Assembly: GCA_027620595.1 (NCBI GenBank)
Contig: JAQCDI010000075.1
Location: forward strand, 1-9,362
Direction: 5' to 3'
DNA length: 9,362 nucleotides
Source: Bacteroidota bacterium
GTDB lineage: Bacteria; Bacteroidota; Rhodothermia; Rhodothermales; UBA10348
Below, piece by piece: positions 1-6,084 of this stretch (position 1 is the first letter of the stretch; every line of letters begins with the position of its first letter). The translations under genes and the position numbers were made by a program. Under the pieces are notes generated by a model that saw nothing but the letters and a program-made list of their open reading frames with translations, had not been told where the DNA came from and made no database searches.

Positions 1-1385
1 CCGAACAGGTTGCCGCCCAGATGGAATCCAACGTCCATCGAACCCGCCTCGGCTGCCTGCATGCAGGCCATCGTATCCAGACCCGGCGTTTGCGGCAGCT
101 TGAGGTCGTGGCGCGTGGTCAGACCGTCGAAGATGGCTTTCTTCAGCGTCGGCGTTACCCCGATGCTGCCGATGCCCTGCACGTTGGAGTGCCCGCGGAT
201 GGGCATCAGGCCGCAGCCGGGTTTGCCCAGCATGCCCCGCAGCATGGCCACCGCGGCAATGAGCTGCACGGTGGCTGTGCCGTGGCGATGATGGGTCACG
301 CCCATGGCCCAGGCGAATATGACGCGTTCTCCGTCGGCAATCAGGTCGGCCAATCGATCGATTTCAGCGCGGGCACATCCCGATCCCTCTTCCAGATCTC
401 CCCACGATCGGGCCATGACTCCGGCTTGGAAGGCATCATAGCCGTGGGTGAAGGACGCGATGAACCTGGTATCCACGAGGTCCCGCTCAATGAGACTCCG
501 CGCCACGCCACAGAGGAGATCCGCGTCGCCTCCGATGTGTGGCTGCACGACATGGGTGGCAATCCGACTGCCGAAGAGGAGACTGCGCGGATCGGACGGA
601 ACGCTGAACCGCTCCAGGCCTGCTTCGCGGATGGGGTTGACCACAATGACCTGCCCTCCACGCCGGCGCACACCCAGGAGGGACTTCATGAGGCGAGGGT
701 GGTTGCTCGCAGGGTTGGCACCGATGAGGACTATCGTATCGACCCTGGACAGGTCCTCGAGTACTACGGTGGCCGTGCCACTGCCCGTCACGGATTGCAG
801 TCCGACGCCGCTGGCTTGATGACAGTAGTAGCTGCAATTATTGATGTTGTTGGTGCCGTAGAGGCGTGCGCCCAACTGGAGCAGGAAGGCAGCCTCCGAG
901 CTGCTGCGGCCCGAGAAATAGAAGAAGCTGCGCTCGGGTGGGGTAGCCGCGAGCACACGGGCGGCTCTTTCAAGGGCTTCATCCCAGGTAATCGGGCGGT
1001 AGTGGTCGGCGCCGTCTTCCCGGAAAAGCGGTTCGGCCAGACGCCCCGACGCCTCCAGCTGCCGGGGGGACATCGAAGCCATGCGGGCAACCGGGTTCTG
1101 CTGCCAGAATGTCGAAGGAATCGGCGCCTGCAGGTCGGCCGCCATGGCCTGCACACTCTTCTTGCAGAACTCGGGGAATTCCCCCTCCTCGTTGACCATG
1201 CCGCCAGCCTGCCCGCCCATGCCGACGGCGCACGTCTTGCAGGCGTTGCGGGACGAAAGGGCTCGCCACATGCGCAGGATGCCGCCGGCCGCGCGGGCCT
1301 GCCGGAAGGTGTAGAGGATGGAGGACCAGCCGCCGGGTGTCACGCGCGTTCGGGATGAATCCTGGGTGATGTACGAATCGTACAC
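1..1385 (-). CDS. FdhF/YdeP-family molybdopterin oxidoreductase, N-terminal part (gene runs off the left edge)
   Basis: The frame is open from a GTG at 1385 to the window edge, giving 461 residues and no stop. It reads like the YdeP/FdhF-like formate dehydrogenase alpha family: a TPGGW start region (residues 16-20), then a Cys pair C49-x2-C52 followed by AVGMGGQAGGMVNEEG and C74, a likely [4Fe-4S] site. Next come the YFSGRSSSEAAFLLQ segment and GTNNINNCSYYCHQASG, where C188 sits at the position of the molybdenum-ligating Cys/Sec of E. coli FdhF. IGANPASNHPR, MGVTHHRHGT and RGHSNVQG are family cofactor-domain motifs. By family it would be a bis-MGD enzyme oxidising formate or a related substrate, but the true substrate of YdeP-like proteins is uncertain. 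The start is uncertain: GTG 1385 gives a family-like N-terminal length, while GTG 1343 would leave more promoter space to the divergent gene at 1423. The C-terminal MGD-binding domain lies outside the window. Confidence 0.9.
   Translation of the reverse strand, partial: MYDSYITQDSSRTRVTPGGWSSILYTFRQARAAGGILRMWRALSSRNACKTCAVGMGGQAGGMVNEEGEFPEFCKKSVQAMAADLQAPIPSTFWQQNPVARMASMSPRQLEASGRLAEPLFREDGADHYRPITWDEALERAARVLAATPPERSFFYFSGRSSSEAAFLLQLGARLYGTNNINNCSYYCHQASGVGLQSVTGSGTATVVLEDLSRVDTIVLIGANPASNHPRLMKSLLGVRRRGGQVIVVNPIREAGLERFSVPSDPRSLLFGSRIATHVVQPHIGGDADLLCGVARSLIERDLVDTRFIASFTHGYDAFQAGVMARSWGDLEEGSGCARAEIDRLADLIADGERVIFAWAMGVTHHRHGTATVQLIAAVAMLRGMLGKPGCGLMPIRGHSNVQGIGSIGVTPTLKKAIFDGLTTRHDLKLPQTPGLDTMACMQAAEAGSMDVGFHLGGNLF
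1370..1384. promoter_or_regulatory. 15-bp perfect palindrome between the divergent oxidoreductase and SdpI genes
   Basis: TGTACGAATCGTACA has 7-bp arms around one central base. It lies in the short divergent region and overlaps the GTG 1385 start candidate of the oxidoreductase. If that gene starts at GTG 1343 instead, the dyad is upstream of both genes, as expected of an operator. The palindrome is seen directly; a repressor-binding role is inference, and no regulator gene lies beside it. Confidence 0.3.
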
Positions 1386-1422
1386 AGTCTACCAATTCAG
1401 GCTGCCAAATTCACTCCCCGCC

Positions 1423-1773
1423 ATGCTCTGGGCCGACCCCTTTTCCCTGACCCTGCTTCTGACCGGGCTGATCTTCGTAGCCATGGCCGAACTGACCCGG
1501 CGCTTTCCGCCGCGGAAAATCAATCATCTGTACGGATATCGGACCAAGGCGTCCATGTCCAGCCAGGAGCGATGGGACTTTGCCCAGCAGGCCGCGTCCC
1601 TGCGCTCCCGCTTCCTCGGGTGGGTGATGATCGGACTGGCCGTGGCGGGATACGCCATTGGCGGCCTCTCTGTGGCCATCGGCATCGTACTGTCCATGTT
1701 CGTGCTGATCGGATGCTGCGTCCGACTCCTGATGGGTGTGGAGGCTGACTTGAAGGCACGGTTCGGGACCTGA
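1423..1773 (+). CDS. SdpI-family small integral membrane protein
   Basis: A 116-residue protein with three likely membrane segments, at about residues 8-22, 63-80 and 82-104. Between the first and second lies the SdpI-family loop PPRKINHLYGYRTKASMSSQ followed by ERWDFAQ, the NxxYGYRTxxSMxSxExW(D/E)FA signature of the family. Bacillus SdpI gives immunity to the SdpC toxin and signals to SdpR. Most homologues elsewhere have no known toxin partner and none is visible here, so only the family is claimed. ATG 1423 was chosen because it places the first helix at the N-terminus. ATG 1369 or GTG 1318 would add a non-hydrophobic extension that overlaps the divergent gene. No clear ribosome binding site precedes the start. 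The gene is convergent with the cytochrome c peroxidase and followed by a strong terminator. Confidence 0.8.
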   Translation: MLWADPFSLTLLLTGLIFVAMAELTRRFPPRKINHLYGYRTKASMSSQERWDFAQQAASLRSRFLGWVMIGLAVAGYAIGGLSVAIGIVLSMFVLIGCCVRLLMGVEADLKARFGT

Positions 1774-1782
1774 ACGACATGA

Positions 1783-1813
1783 AAAAGGACGCCCCGGGAT
1801 GAGGCGTCCTTTT
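1783..1813. terminator. Bidirectional intrinsic terminator
   Basis: A perfect 11-bp stem, AAAAGGACGCC (1783-1793) with GGCGTCCTTTT (1803-1813), around a 9-nt loop. An A-run on the left and a T-run on the right provide the U-tract in either direction. It starts 10 bases after the SdpI stop and 26 bases past the peroxidase stop on the other strand, so it fits termination of both convergent genes. Confidence 0.85.
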
Positions 1814-1838
1814 CTGGATGAACGGGCGAACCCTTGAT

Positions 1839-2288
1839 TCACCGGATGAACGGGTCGGAGAAGCGTTCGTCGATGGCCAGACTTTCGTCGGTCAGGGTGC
1901 GCAGGAAGGCTTCAAGCGCCGCTTTTTCGGTTTCCGACAGGTTCAGTCGTCGAGGCTGGCCGAAATTGTCCCGCAGCCGGTTGTCCAGGAAGAGATGCGC
2001 CTCAACGCCCGAGTCGTAGTGATCGATCACCTCGCGCAGCGTACCGAAGCGGCCATCGTGGATGTAAGGCCCGGTCAATTCGATGTTGCGCAGGGACGGA
2101 GCCTTGAAGCGTCCGCGACCCGCTCCTTCGTCGGCCGACGTGTCCAGGTCCAGGCCGTTGTTCAGCGGTCCGGCCGTCGTGAAATCCGGCCCGCCGTGAC
2201 AGGCGCCACACTGCGTCAGGGGGCTGAAGAACAGGCGTCGTCCAAGATCCTCCTGATCCGTCATTACGCCCAACGTGTTGGCGCCCAT
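1839..2288 (-). CDS. Cytochrome c peroxidase, C-terminal half (second haem site)
   Basis: 149 residues if read from ATG 2288, the first possible restart after the TAG; reading without interruption from 2345 adds 19 residues rich in Gly and Pro. It contains QEDLGRRLFFSP, the haem motif CGACHGG (Cys27, Cys30, His31 of this half), then KAPSLRNIELTGPYIHDGRF, typical of the C-terminal domain of di-haem peroxidases. The remainder, LREVIDHYDSG and LSETEKAALEAFLRTLTD, is the usual helical end. It has no signal peptide. If translated alone it could not reach the periplasm, where c-type haem is attached, so a functional separate product is unlikely. It ends at TGA 1839, 26 bases before the shared terminator. 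Confidence 0.8.
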   Translation of the reverse strand: MGANTLGVMTDQEDLGRRLFFSPLTQCGACHGGPDFTTAGPLNNGLDLDTSADEGAGRGRFKAPSLRNIELTGPYIHDGRFGTLREVIDHYDSGVEAHLFLDNRLRDNFGQPRRLNLSETEKAALEAFLRTLTDESLAIDERFSDPFIR

Positions 2289-2345
2289 GGGGCCGAGGCC
2301 ACCGGGTCCCGGTCCGGGCTGGCCGCCCGCCGCAAGCCAGGCATC

Positions 2346-2909
2346 CTATTTCGTGTCCCGGGTGACGATGGTTTCCTCGAACGCGGTCAGGGACTCGGCC
2401 ATCCGGTCCATCGTTACCTCGTCGTCTCCGAAGGCGAGTTCAAACAGGACATCGTAGTACGGTAAGGCGTCGATCCGGGCCACGGCTTCTTCCAGCGTCA
2501 GGTCCATTTCAGCAGGATTCTGGATGGGGCCGAGGGCCTGCTCTTCCAGATCTTGCGCCCGCTCGTCCCAGAACATGCGGCCGTTCGGGTAGAGGACCGT
2601 GTTGGCCACCGACATGGAGTGTCGTGCCGTCAGGGCGCCGCCCACGCCCTCGCTGAGCCGGCTGCCGTCCGAGAATCCTTCGGACTGTTTGTGGCATGAG
2701 GCGCAGGAAATGGTCCCGTCCCGGGAAAGCTGTCGTTCGTAGAACAGCACCCGGCCCAGGGTCACGACCGCGTTGTCGGTTTCGGTGGCGTCGATGCGAA
2801 GCGTCGTGGCCAGGGCATCTTCCTCAGGACTGAACTGTGTTCCGGAATCCGTTCCCTGTTCGCAACCGGCGAGCAGGAGGGCAAAAAGCAGCAGATGATG
2901 GCGTTTCAT
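2346..2909 (-). CDS. Cytochrome c peroxidase, N-terminal half (lipoprotein signal and first haem site)
   Basis: 187 residues ending at TAG 2348-2346. The N-terminus MKRHHLLLFALLLAGC is a lipoprotein signal with a lipobox ending at Cys16, so the product should be a membrane-anchored lipoprotein outside the inner membrane. The body shows the MauG/CcpA N-terminal haem domain: LGRVLFYERQLSRDGTISCA, the haem motif C69-A-S-C72-H73, KQSEGFSDG, and FWDERAQDLEEQALGPIQNP (113-132), with the Trp and flanking residues usual near the electron path. Such enzymes reduce hydrogen peroxide with electrons from small c-type cytochromes. On its own this half lacks the second haem. GGGGA sits about 6 bases before the ATG and could act as ribosome binding site, but the start lies in an inverted repeat (see 2907-2948). 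Neighbours upstream on the same strand are a 38-codon ORF and cutC. Confidence 0.85.
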   Translation of the reverse strand: MKRHHLLLFALLLAGCEQGTDSGTQFSPEEDALATTLRIDATETDNAVVTLGRVLFYERQLSRDGTISCASCHKQSEGFSDGSRLSEGVGGALTARHSMSVANTVLYPNGRMFWDERAQDLEEQALGPIQNPAEMDLTLEEAVARIDALPYYDVLFELAFGDDEVTMDRMAESLTAFEETIVTRDTK

Positions 2910-2948
2910 GGCAGGTCCCCGTGGTTCGTGGCGTGGGTACCTGCCATG
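2907..2948 (-). promoter_or_regulatory. Perfect 10-bp inverted repeat covering the peroxidase start codon
   Basis: CATGGCAGGT (2907-2916) and ACCTGCCATG (2939-2948) are exact reverse complements with 22 bases between them. In the minus-strand transcript the downstream arm ends with the ATG start codon of the cytochrome c peroxidase, and the possible ribosome binding site GGGG lies at the loop edge. The paired form would hide the start codon. The repeat is seen directly; translational control is inference. Confidence 0.4.
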
Positions 2949-3024
2949 TTCGGGCGAACCGCAGGGCAGGATGTGTCGGAAGTGTCATGAATCCATCCTG
3001 AACCATTCGCTGGGGCCCGAAACA

Positions 3025-3040
3025 AGCGGCGGCGGCCGCT
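3025..3040 (-). terminator. Possible weak terminator or attenuator right after the 38-codon ORF
   Basis: On the minus strand AGCGGC, loop CGCC, GCCGCT forms a 6-bp, all-GC-but-one stem that begins at the last base of the ORF's TGA. It is followed by TGTTTC rather than a full U-run. The sequence could reduce read-through towards the peroxidase gene, or simply be GC-rich sequence that folds by chance. Confidence 0.25.
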
Positions 3041-3156
3041 CACCGGGCGGCCAGATCATAGTTGGCCGTTCCGTGGCCGGACGGGGCGTGATGGTCCTGG
3101 GCCTGCGTGGAAAGGGCAAACGACAGGATGACGAGGGGGGCGGTCAGTAAGCGCAT
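3040..3156 (-). CDS. Short secreted-peptide ORF, 38 residues, unrecognised
   Basis: The ORF reads MRLLTAPLVILSFALSTQAQ followed by a mature part of only 18 residues with three histidines (DHHAPSGHGTANYDLAAR). The first 20 residues form a good Sec signal peptide with likely cleavage after AQA or AQ, and codon third positions are as GC-rich as in neighbouring genes. I do not recognise the product. Two readings are possible: a genuine small exported, possibly metal-binding peptide next to cutC, or the front end of a larger exported protein cut short. The NYDLAAR segment resembles what can follow the signal peptide in exported prolyl oligopeptidase-like (S9) peptidases, but that is from memory and weak. 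The frame after the TGA is open to about 2824 but has no recognisable domain. No ribosome binding site is evident. It lies 88 bases after cutC and 130 before the peroxidase. Confidence 0.4.
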   Translation of the reverse strand: MRLLTAPLVILSFALSTQAQDHHAPSGHGTANYDLAAR

Positions 3157-3244
3157 GGGGGCATGAAGAAGGTTTTCAGGAATGCTCGAACCCATTTCCT
3201 TGACGCGCCACTTCAAAATTCCGTGCCCGAACGCAGGTAATTCC

Positions 3245-3985
3245 CTACACGTCCTGGGTTCCGGCATTGAGCATTGCGACCAGGGTGGCCACCCGACCGG
3301 CATCCGTGCGTCCATCGGTCAGCACGGACGAGAACGCGTGGAAAGAGCGCGGCCGGACAGATGCCAGATGATGGTCCAGGTGTCCCAGGTTGGCCGCACC
3401 CACGCCGCCACCGATCACCCACTCGATGCGGCCTGCAGACTGCCGGCCGAGTGCGAGCAGGATCTCCACGCCGCGGGAGGCCGGTTCGCCCCCATCCCAG
3501 GCCGTGCCAGCGCTCAGGATGCGGTGGACGGGATAGGCCAGCAACATGTCCAGGGCCTGGGCCCGGTCTTTCGTTGCATCGAAAGCGCGGTGGAAGGTGG
3601 TCCGAAGGCCGTGCTGTCGGGCTTCGGCGCAGAGGATGTCCAGCGCCTGCCGGTCGGGAAGGCCGTCCTTCAGGGCGCCGATGACGACGCCATCGGCGCT
3701 GGCCCGCGCGGCGTCGGCGATGTCTTGTCGCATGCCACGGACTTCCGCGTCGGAAAATTCGAAACCCCCGTCCCGCGGACGGATCATGGCCAGGATCTCC
3801 GGTCCGTCGGTGAGCGCCCGGCGGATGCGCTCCAGGAACCGCGGATCGGGGGTCAGCCCCCCGACATCCATGCGTGCACAGCACTCCAACCGATCCGCGC
3901 CGCCCTCATGGGATGCAAGAGCATTCTCCAGAGCCATCGCTTCGGTGGAACAATCGATGCAGATCTCTATGGCAGAGCGGGTCAC
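3245..3985 (-). CDS. cutC: Copper homeostasis protein CutC
   Basis: 246 residues from a GTG at 3985, matching the usual CutC length of about 248. The protein is a TIM-barrel cytosolic protein. Visible family motifs are EICIDC with EGGADRLE (7-34), GGLTPDP (42-48), MIRPRDGGFEFSDAE (67-81), DGVVIGAL (98-105), the signature TFHRAFD (130-136), HRILSAGTA (154-162), GGGV (192-195) and SFHAF (214-218). CutC is linked to copper tolerance in E. coli and to copper binding in eukaryotic homologues, but its biochemical activity is still unclear. An upstream ATG at 4069 in the same frame would add 28 residues with no family match, so the GTG is preferred. A short hairpin, AAGAA/TTCTT (3989-4004), lies just before it. 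The gene is divergent from the M20 peptidase gene and ends with TAG. Confidence 0.92.
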   Translation of the reverse strand: MTRSAIEICIDCSTEAMALENALASHEGGADRLECCARMDVGGLTPDPRFLERIRRALTDGPEILAMIRPRDGGFEFSDAEVRGMRQDIADAARASADGVVIGALKDGLPDRQALDILCAEARQHGLRTTFHRAFDATKDRAQALDMLLAYPVHRILSAGTAWDGGEPASRGVEILLALGRQSAGRIEWVIGGGVGAANLGHLDHHLASVRPRSFHAFSSVLTDGRTDAGRVATLVAMLNAGTQDV

Positions 3986-4050
3986 GGGAAGAATCGGGCT
4001 TCTTGGGTGGCGGTCCCGATAGTACGGCGTTCCTATCTTGCGCGTCCAGC

Positions 4051-4086
4051 TTCCGGCAAAACAGGGCATGATCCTGTCTGCCGGAA
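4051..4086. promoter_or_regulatory. Interrupted 12-bp dyad in the cutC/M20 peptidase divergent region
   Basis: Outer arms TTCCGGC (4051-4057) and GCCGGAA (4080-4086) and inner arms ACAGG (4061-4065) and CCTGT (4073-4077) are all exactly complementary. They are separated by a small internal loop and a 7-base apex. The dyad is 66 bases from the cutC start and 29 bases from the peptidase start, a good place for an operator shared by both genes, or for a 5' leader hairpin. The symmetry is seen directly; the function is inferred. Confidence 0.35.
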
Positions 4087-4115
4087 TCCCGAATTCATGT
4101 AACCGACGCGTCGTC

Positions 4116-5450
4116 ATGTCCATGCGATCAGTCCCTTTTCCCTCCCGTTCCACCGCCTTCTTCCTGTTGATCATCATGAGTCTGACCAGCGACGTTTCCG
4201 CCCGCCAGAACCTGGACGAAATCGAGCAGCGCATGGCGGCCTACGTGGACGGGCGTGTCGAGCCGGCCATCGACTTCCTGGCCCGGGTGGTCGACATCAA
4301 TTCGGGCTCGATGAATTTCGAAGGCGTCCGGGCGGTCGGGGCGGTGTTCGCCGAGGAACTCGAAGCGCTCGGATTCACGTCCCGGTGGGTGGACGGCGCC
4401 GCGTTTGATCGCGCCGGTCACCTGTTTGCGACCCGCGGTGACAAGGGCCCCCACTTCCTGCTGATCGGCCACCTCGACACCGTTTTCGAGATCGACAGTC
4501 CGTTCCAGGCCTTCGAGCGGATCGATGAGGGCAAAGCCGTGGGGCCGGGCATCATCGACATGAAAGGCGGGGATGTGGTCATGGTCGAAGCGGTCCGGGC
4601 CCTTGCGGCCGTGGGTGTGTTGGATGAGATGACCGTGACGGTGGCCCTGATCGGGGATGAGGAATCTTCGGGCGACCCGCTGGAAATCGGTCGCGCTTCC
4701 CTGGTCGAGGCCGCCATCAAGGCGGATGTGGTCATGGCCTTCGAGCCGGGCGACGGGGATCCGGGCACGGCCGTGCTGGCGCGTCGCGGATTCACGGGGT
4801 GGGAGTTGCATACCTCCGGCATCAGGGCGCACTCCTCCTCGGTGTTTTCCGAAAGCACGGGGTATGGCTCGATCTACGAGGCGGCCCGCGTCCTGACCCG
4901 TTTCCAGGAAACGCTGGCCGGCGAGGAGCTGCTCACATTCAATCCGGGAATCATCCTCGGGGGTACGACGGTCGAGTTTGATGAGGAAAATGATCGCGGT
5001 TCGGCCATCGGCAAGACCAATGTGGTCTCCGAAAAAACGATCGTTTCGGGGGACCTGAGGACGATCTCTCCCGAGCAGCGGGAAGACGTGAAAGCGCGCA
5101 TGCGTGCCCTGCTCGAGGACAACCTGCCCGGAACCACGGCCCTGCTGACGTTCCGGGACAGCTATCCGCCGATGGGCCAGACGGAAGGCAATGAGCGCTT
5201 GCTCTCGATTTTCAGCCAGGCCAGTATGGATGCGGGCTACGGCCCCGTCGTGGCGGGCGACCCGCGGGAAGCCGGTGCTGCCGACGTGTCATTTGCCGCC
5301 GGTCATGCCGAGATGGCCCTCGACGGCCTCGGCATGACCGGCGGTGGAACGCATACCACCCACGAATGGGCCGATCTGGCCACACTGCCCATGCAAGTCA
5401 CCCGTTCGGCCATCACCATGTACCGGATCACCCGGTCATGGAAACGCTGA
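4116..5450 (+). CDS. Exported M20-family zinc metallopeptidase (carboxypeptidase G2-like)
   Basis: 444 residues from ATG 4116; a second ATG at 4122 is equally possible. The N-terminus has a signal peptide ending around SDVSA (residues 25-29), so the enzyme acts outside the cytoplasm. M20 motifs, numbered from 4116, are LLIGHLDTVFE (His119, Asp121), GIIDMKGGD (Asp149, the bridging metal ligand), IGDEESSGD (Glu182 general base, Glu183 ligand), FEPGDG (around 209-214) and GGGTHTTHEW (His413 as the last ligand). A dimerisation domain spans roughly 220-330, as in carboxypeptidase G2. Family members remove C-terminal residues such as glutamate from peptides or folates; the substrate here cannot be told. 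All key residues are present. The alkyltransferase gene follows within about 15-55 bases and could share a transcript, but the functions are unrelated. The longer frame from 4038 was rejected because it would bury the signal peptide. Confidence 0.9.
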   Translation: MSMRSVPFPSRSTAFFLLIIMSLTSDVSARQNLDEIEQRMAAYVDGRVEPAIDFLARVVDINSGSMNFEGVRAVGAVFAEELEALGFTSRWVDGAAFDRAGHLFATRGDKGPHFLLIGHLDTVFEIDSPFQAFERIDEGKAVGPGIIDMKGGDVVMVEAVRALAAVGVLDEMTVTVALIGDEESSGDPLEIGRASLVEAAIKADVVMAFEPGDGDPGTAVLARRGFTGWELHTSGIRAHSSSVFSESTGYGSIYEAARVLTRFQETLAGEELLTFNPGIILGGTTVEFDEENDRGSAIGKTNVVSEKTIVSGDLRTISPEQREDVKARMRALLEDNLPGTTALLTFRDSYPPMGQTEGNERLLSIFSQASMDAGYGPVVAGDPREAGAADVSFAAGHAEMALDGLGMTGGGTHTTHEWADLATLPMQVTRSAITMYRITRSWKR

Positions 5451-5463
5451 AGGGGCAGAGCCG

Positions 5464-6000
5464 ATCATCGTCCACCTGACTCCTATCCCGACCCCTCTGG
5501 GGACCATGCTGGGCGGCGCCACCAAGGACGCCGTTTGCCTCCTGGAATTCGATGATCGACCGATGTTGCCGACCCAGATGGTGCGACTAAAGCAGCTCTT
5601 CGGTCGGGAAGTGAAGCCGGGCTCCAACCCTGTGCTGGAACGGTTGAAGGAAGGGCTGGATGCGTATTTCGCGGGCCGGCTCCGCGCGTTTTCCCTGCCG
5701 CTGGACCAGCGGGGGACGCCGTTCCAGGAATCAGTCTGGACCGCGTTGCACGACATTCCCTACGGTCAGACCTGGTCCTATGCCCGTCTGGCCGAACGGT
5801 TGGGCAATCCGGATGCGGTGCGGGCCGTGGCGCGCGCCAACGGCGACAACCGGATGGCTGTCCTGATACCCTGTCATCGGGTGATCGGCGCGGACGGATC
5901 GCTCACTGGATATGGTGGGGGCCTGCGGCGCAAGAAATTCCTGCTTGAGCTGGAGCAAGGGATCCGGTCCCCGGATCTTTTTGATTTTCCGGCCACGTAG
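5464..6000 (+). CDS. ogt: Methylated-DNA-[protein]-cysteine S-methyltransferase (start unclear)
   Basis: A suicide DNA repair protein that takes alkyl groups from O6-alkylguanine onto its own Cys. The active site IPCHRVIG is present (Cys at 5872-5874), with TPFQESVWTALHDIPYGQTW upstream, then RAVARANGDNR with the DNA-recognition Arg/Asn region, and LTGYGGGLRRKKFLLELE at the end. The N-terminal domain TPIPTPLGTMLGGAT and CLLEFDDR is also recognisable. Homology places the start just before TPIPTPLG, but the frame has no ATG, GTG or TTG there: codons at 5464 and 5467 are ATC and the one at 5476 is CTG. An AGGGG at 5451-5455 is well spaced from the ATC pair. Other starts are GTG 5344, inside the peptidase gene and adding about 40 unrelated residues, or ATG 5506, which would lose the first strand. 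The boundary given is therefore homology-based. The body of the gene is intact and ends with TAG. Confidence 0.88.
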   Translation: MIVHLTPIPTPLGTMLGGATKDAVCLLEFDDRPMLPTQMVRLKQLFGREVKPGSNPVLERLKEGLDAYFAGRLRAFSLPLDQRGTPFQESVWTALHDIPYGQTWSYARLAERLGNPDAVRAVARANGDNRMAVLIPCHRVIGADGSLTGYGGGLRRKKFLLELEQGIRSPDLFDFPAT

Positions 6001-6023
6001 AACCGAACGATCCGGAAGCCGCG

Positions 6024-6084
6024 AAACCGTACCTTGAATCCAGTGATCCGTCAACGGAATATTCTGCCCGGCAAACCGGTACCG
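6024..6084. promoter_or_regulatory. Repeated and palindromic motifs in front of the MarR gene
   Basis: The 86-base gap before the MarR gene holds AAACCGTACC (6024-6033) and a near copy AAACCGGTACC (6073-6083), the palindrome GAATATTC (6057-6064), and the palindrome CGGTACCG (6077-6084) that ends two bases before the TTG start. TTGAAT at 6034-6039 with AATATT at 6058-6063 (18-base spacer) is a weak promoter match overlapping these sites. MarR proteins often bind dyads in their own promoter, so autoregulation is plausible but not shown. Confidence 0.3.

Larger units (their letters stand above)
1839..2909 (-). pseudogene. Di-haem cytochrome c peroxidase (MauG/CcpA family), split by an in-frame TAG
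   Basis: The two halves listed separately are in the same frame. The only interruption is TAG at 2348-2346, after TRDTK and before DAWLAAGG. Without that codon the protein would be 356 residues, a usual length for bacterial di-haem peroxidases, with haem sites CASCH (69-73) and CGACH (234-238). Family members often have a Tyr or other residue at this point (here it would read TRDTK-x-DAWL), so a single substitution from a TAC or TAT codon is the simplest explanation. The rest of the frame and the domain order are intact, so the change is recent, a sequencing error, or tolerated by readthrough. Recoding across the genome is unlikely because the alkyltransferase and cutC in this window both end normally with TAG. 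Confidence 0.75.

Noticed and set aside
21..1358. 445-codon open frame on the plus strand
   Set aside because: It is the codon-aligned mirror of the molybdopterin oxidoreductase on the minus strand, which shows clear family motifs throughout; the plus-strand translation has none.
1423..1773. SdpI homologue as part of a toxin-immunity system
   Set aside because: No SdpC-like toxin, SdpAB-like maturation genes or ArsR-type SdpR regulator lie next to it; many SdpI-family proteins occur alone.
2346..2348. TAG read as pyrrolysine or a reassigned sense codon
   Set aside because: No pyl genes are visible, and TAG ends both cutC and the alkyltransferase normally in this window.
1818..2465. 215-codon open frame on the plus strand
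   Set aside because: Antisense shadow of the cytochrome c peroxidase, whose haem motifs are on the minus strand. It also runs across the bidirectional terminator.
3040..3315. Longer 91-codon version of the short secreted ORF
   Set aside because: It would overlap the end of cutC and place the signal peptide in the middle of the protein; ATG 3156 fits a secreted peptide.
3182..4102. 306-codon open frame on the plus strand
   Set aside because: Antisense to cutC, which has the complete family signature; the plus-strand translation is unlike any known protein.
4128..4832. 234-codon open frame on the minus strand
   Set aside because: Antisense shadow of the M20 peptidase, Arg/His/Pro-rich without motifs.
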